From contig JAGOOL010000003.1 of NCBI GenBank assembly GCA_017992485.1, positions 1-24,560 on the forward strand: a DNA stretch of 24,560 nucleotides, written 5' to 3'. Positions 22,871-24,560 of the stretch are shown here, one piece after another (position 1 is the first letter of the stretch; each line of letters opens with the position of its first letter). Under the pieces are notes generated by a model that worked only from the letters and a program-made list of their open reading frames with translations, searched no databases and was not told the origin of the DNA. The translations under genes and the position numbers were made by a program. Source of the DNA: Minisyncoccota bacterium (GTDB lineage: Bacteria > Patescibacteriota > Minisyncoccia > Phycocordibacterales > UBA9973).

Positions 22871-23224
22871 ATGAAAAAATTCGCATTATACGTTTCAATG
22901 TTTTTACTCCCTGGCATGGCATTTGCTCGGACTACTGAGGACGGTGAATCTGTTCTCATTAAAGCTCTCGACTATGTCGACATGGGTACGCAGCTTCTCT
23001 CTGCTATCGGTATTTTGGTCTTCATCTTCGGTATCGTTAAATACGTTATCGCAAACAACGAAGAACAAAAGGCAAATGCGCAACGCCTTATTCTCTACGG
23101 CGTAATCGGTCTCTTTGCTATCGTTGCAGTTTGGGGTCTCGTCAACTTCATTGCTAACACTACTGGTGTTGGTGCTGATAGTGCCCTCGATTTGCCTTGT
23201 CCTGCAGGTTTCGATCCTTGTTAA
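22871..23224 (+). CDS. Compact T4SS-pilin-like protein (array member 4)
   Basis: The 117-residue product has a 19-residue signal peptide ending GMAFA before RT. A short polar helix and membrane helix 1 (about 40-62) with FIFGIVKYVIANNEE follow. Membrane helix 2 (about 72-92) has LYGVIGLFAIVAVWGLVNFIANTTGVG, and a short tail has two Cys (LPCPAGFDPC). It is near-minimal for the family and shares long stretches with array member 3. With its own consensus extended -10 box and a 60-base leader, it is the best candidate for an abundantly made subunit of the set. VirB2/TrbC-like pilin function is inferred from topology. It is 21 bases ahead of array member 5. Confidence 0.78.
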   Translation: MKKFALYVSMFLLPGMAFARTTEDGESVLIKALDYVDMGTQLLSAIGILVFIFGIVKYVIANNEEQKANAQRLILYGVIGLFAIVAVWGLVNFIANTTGVGADSALDLPCPAGFDPC

Positions 23225-23245
23225 TAAGTCATTCACTATAAGTCT

Positions 23246-23563
23246 ATGCTTCAGTACTGGTTACCAAACGTTGCATCGGCGGCGGCAGACCTCTCCGTCC
23301 TTAAGAATTTCATTCTCAAGGTCGAAGTAGTTATCCTTAATCCGGTCATAAAACTCGGATTTGCGATAACCCTCGTCATTTTCCTTTATGGTATCTTTGA
23401 GTTCATCAAGAATGCCGAAAGTAGCGACGCACGTAAACTCGGTGGACAGCATATACTTTGGGGAGTTGTCGGTATGTTTATCATGGTAGCAGCGGGTGGC
23501 ATTATGCAGCTCGTCTGTGCTAGCTGGGGTATGGCTGATCCTAACAGCTGTAATCCATTCTAG
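23246..23563 (+). CDS. T4SS-pilin-like protein without an obvious signal peptide (array member 5)
   Basis: The 105-residue product has an amphipathic N-terminus (about 1-28) rather than a clear signal peptide. Helix 1 (about 30-52) contains FLYGIFEFIKNAESSD, and helix 2 (about 69-92) contains HILWGVVGMFIMVAAGGIM. A Cys-containing tail (VCASWGMADPNSC) follows. The helix-loop-helix module aligns by eye with members 3 and 4. It lies 21 bases after member 4 and just before a strong bidirectional terminator, so it ends the cluster. Absence of a signal peptide may mean insertion by its own helices, or a different position in the assembly. Confidence 0.74.
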   Translation: MLQYWLPNVASAAADLSVLKNFILKVEVVILNPVIKLGFAITLVIFLYGIFEFIKNAESSDARKLGGQHILWGVVGMFIMVAAGGIMQLVCASWGMADPNSCNPF

Positions 23564-23601
23564 GTTTACAGAAAAAATATTCCGAATAATTACCCAACAA
23601 A

Positions 23602-23634
23602 AAAGAGCTTCAAGATTATATCTTGAAGCTCTTT
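23602..23634. terminator. Bidirectional intrinsic terminator
   Basis: A perfect 15-pair stem (AAAGAGCTTCAAGAT with its complement) surrounds a three-base loop TAT. An A-run precedes it, so the minus-strand transcript has a U-run after the stem; the plus-strand side has TTT at the end of the stem. It sits between the converging pilin-array and SPFH-like genes and would end transcription from both sides. Confidence 0.88.
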
Positions 23635-23655
23635 GCATTAAACAAACCGTATTAT

Positions 23656-24560
23656 TTACTTTTTACTTTTGTCGTCCTTGTCTAAAGATGAACTACTACT
23701 GCTAGAACCTTTCTTCTTGCTGCTGAGGAAACCTTTTTTTAACAGGCCTGATTGTTCAATCATTTCAACCATGTTTTCGTTGTTGCTGGCAATTCCAAGA
23801 ATTGCGGCTGCTGCAGTGAGTGCACCATCCTCATCGTTGATTGAAATGATTTTTTCTTCGGTAGAAACATCACCGTTCTGTCGTTGAACGAATCTTGATG
23901 ATTCTTTAGGGTCCTTGAGGATTTTATCAATTTCCAGAATAGCCAGTGCAGTCTTTTCGGTTTTAACAAGACTAGCTTGTCCCGTCATTTCTGCTTGTGC
24001 TACTAACGGTGCAAAATCATCATACTTAGATTCGATTTGGATATCAGCAATATTTAATGCTGTAACCATGATGCCTAAACTTGCAATCACCTTGTCAGAT
24101 GTTTTATATCCTTCAAGGGATGAAATTTTAGTTATGACATCATTTGCAATATCGTTAAGAATGTCATCTTTGTTGGTATCAACCTCTTTTGATGTTTTCT
24201 TACCGATGTGTACTGATGTGTATTCTGAGATATAATCCCAAAGTCTTCCAGCAACAACATTTACATGCACTGCTTGGCTACCGTGATCTGCCGCCGCGGT
24301 AGCACTCACTGTTTTCCAGTAAATTGTCCCAATGACGGTAGCATTGAAGCCATCTGCAGCTCGATCTTTGAATACAAGCTTGACTTTCTGAACCTCTGTA
24401 GTGAATTGCAAGCGGGGATTGGTTCCTTCGAAAAGGTACCATAGCATGCTGTTTTCACTACCAAGTTGAATATTGTTTTGCTTCGCACCGACAAACGTTA
24501 TCGCTTGCAGTGTATTAACTTTACCTTTGCGATATCCTTTTTTACAGAGATATACGAGGC
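23656..24560 (-). CDS. SPFH/band 7-like protein, N-terminus outside the window
   Basis: The minus-strand frame is open through the right edge, so about 300 C-terminal residues are visible and the true start is missing. An early beta-rich part (TNPRLQFTTEVQKVKLVFKD, GTIYWKTVS) is followed by a long helical part with ASLGIMVTALNIADIQIESKYDDF. The end of the SPFH domain and its following helices look like this. A Ser-rich run (seven Ser) and a Lys/Asp-rich tail close the protein. SPFH proteins form large membrane-bound cages or scaffolds and often partner proteases. The match is by eye and only moderate; a coiled-coil protein of another kind is possible. It converges with the pilin array. Confidence 0.5.
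   Translation of the reverse strand, partial: LVYLCKKGYRKGKVNTLQAITFVGAKQNNIQLGSENSMLWYLFEGTNPRLQFTTEVQKVKLVFKDRAADGFNATVIGTIYWKTVSATAAADHGSQAVHVNVVAGRLWDYISEYTSVHIGKKTSKEVDTNKDDILNDIANDVITKISSLEGYKTSDKVIASLGIMVTALNIADIQIESKYDDFAPLVAQAEMTGQASLVKTEKTALAILEIDKILKDPKESSRFVQRQNGDVSTEEKIISINDEDGALTAAAAILGIASNNENMVEMIEQSGLLKKGFLSSKKKGSSSSSSSLDKDDKSKK

Noticed and set aside
1..24560. Recoded TGA codons (as in some CPR lineages)
   Set aside because: TGA ends the large prepilin gene with the next gene overlapping it, and no gene shows internal in-frame TGA; the standard code fits.

Overview
The window looks like a chromosomal segment of a Candidate Phyla Radiation bacterium (Patescibacteria, most like Parcubacteria). 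The reasons are family-level. It has several type IV prepilins with fibronectin-like extensions, PAS-rich histidine kinases, and a VirD4-like ATPase with a long disordered tail. It also has an ECF sigma factor paired with a DUF5667-type membrane protein, and a run of small two-helix T4SS-pilin proteins. Genes are tightly packed (largest gap 139 bases), Shine-Dalgarno sequences are mostly absent, and TGA works as an ordinary stop. No rRNA, tRNA, CRISPR array, transposase or integrase is visible.

Layout. (1) Bases 3-4181 hold five type IV pilin-like genes: a 5'-truncated one, a very large prepilin with FN3 repeats and a beta-rich head, a GspJ-like one, a PilX-like one and a major-pilin-like one with its own promoter. 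(2) 4197-7650 encodes a CHASE-PAS membrane sensor overlapping by 14 bases a cytosolic PAS-PAS-PAS histidine kinase; together they have the parts of one complete sensor kinase. (3) 7683-9761 is a VirD4/TraG-like ATPase, followed by a lamin-tail/PKD surface protein (9798-11279). (4) On the minus strand, 13261-11289 is an ECF sigma factor and its DUF5667-type membrane partner. (5) 13325-18823 is mostly housekeeping: an NDH-2-like oxidoreductase, a family-4-like uracil-DNA glycosylase (minus), a metallo-beta-lactamase-fold protein without recognisable metal ligands, a small membrane protein and gyrA. A 124-base composite inverted repeat follows gyrA. (6) 18963-20846 holds a methyltransferase and a membrane-anchored solute-binding protein with no transporter genes. 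(7) 20867-23563 holds five consecutive two-helix T4SS-pilin-like proteins. A strong bidirectional terminator follows, then a partial SPFH-like gene on the minus strand.

The common theme is the cell surface. Type IV pilins with adhesive extensions, a sensor kinase, a VirD4-like ATPase, surface-anchored beta-sandwich proteins and a T4SS-pilin array would suit an organism that lives attached to a host or partner cell. No VirB4, VirB6, relaxase, PilB, PilC or PilD gene is in the window, so any secretion or pilus machine must be completed elsewhere.

Two patterns recur. First, many starts lie only 6-14 bases after an extended -10 box (TGN-TATACT-like), so the transcripts would be leaderless or nearly so; this fixes several start codons. 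Second, some housekeeping-like proteins have lost signature residues: the glycosylase keeps two of four cluster cysteines, the MBL-fold protein lacks the His motif, and GyrA has Ala at the quinolone-contact Ser position.
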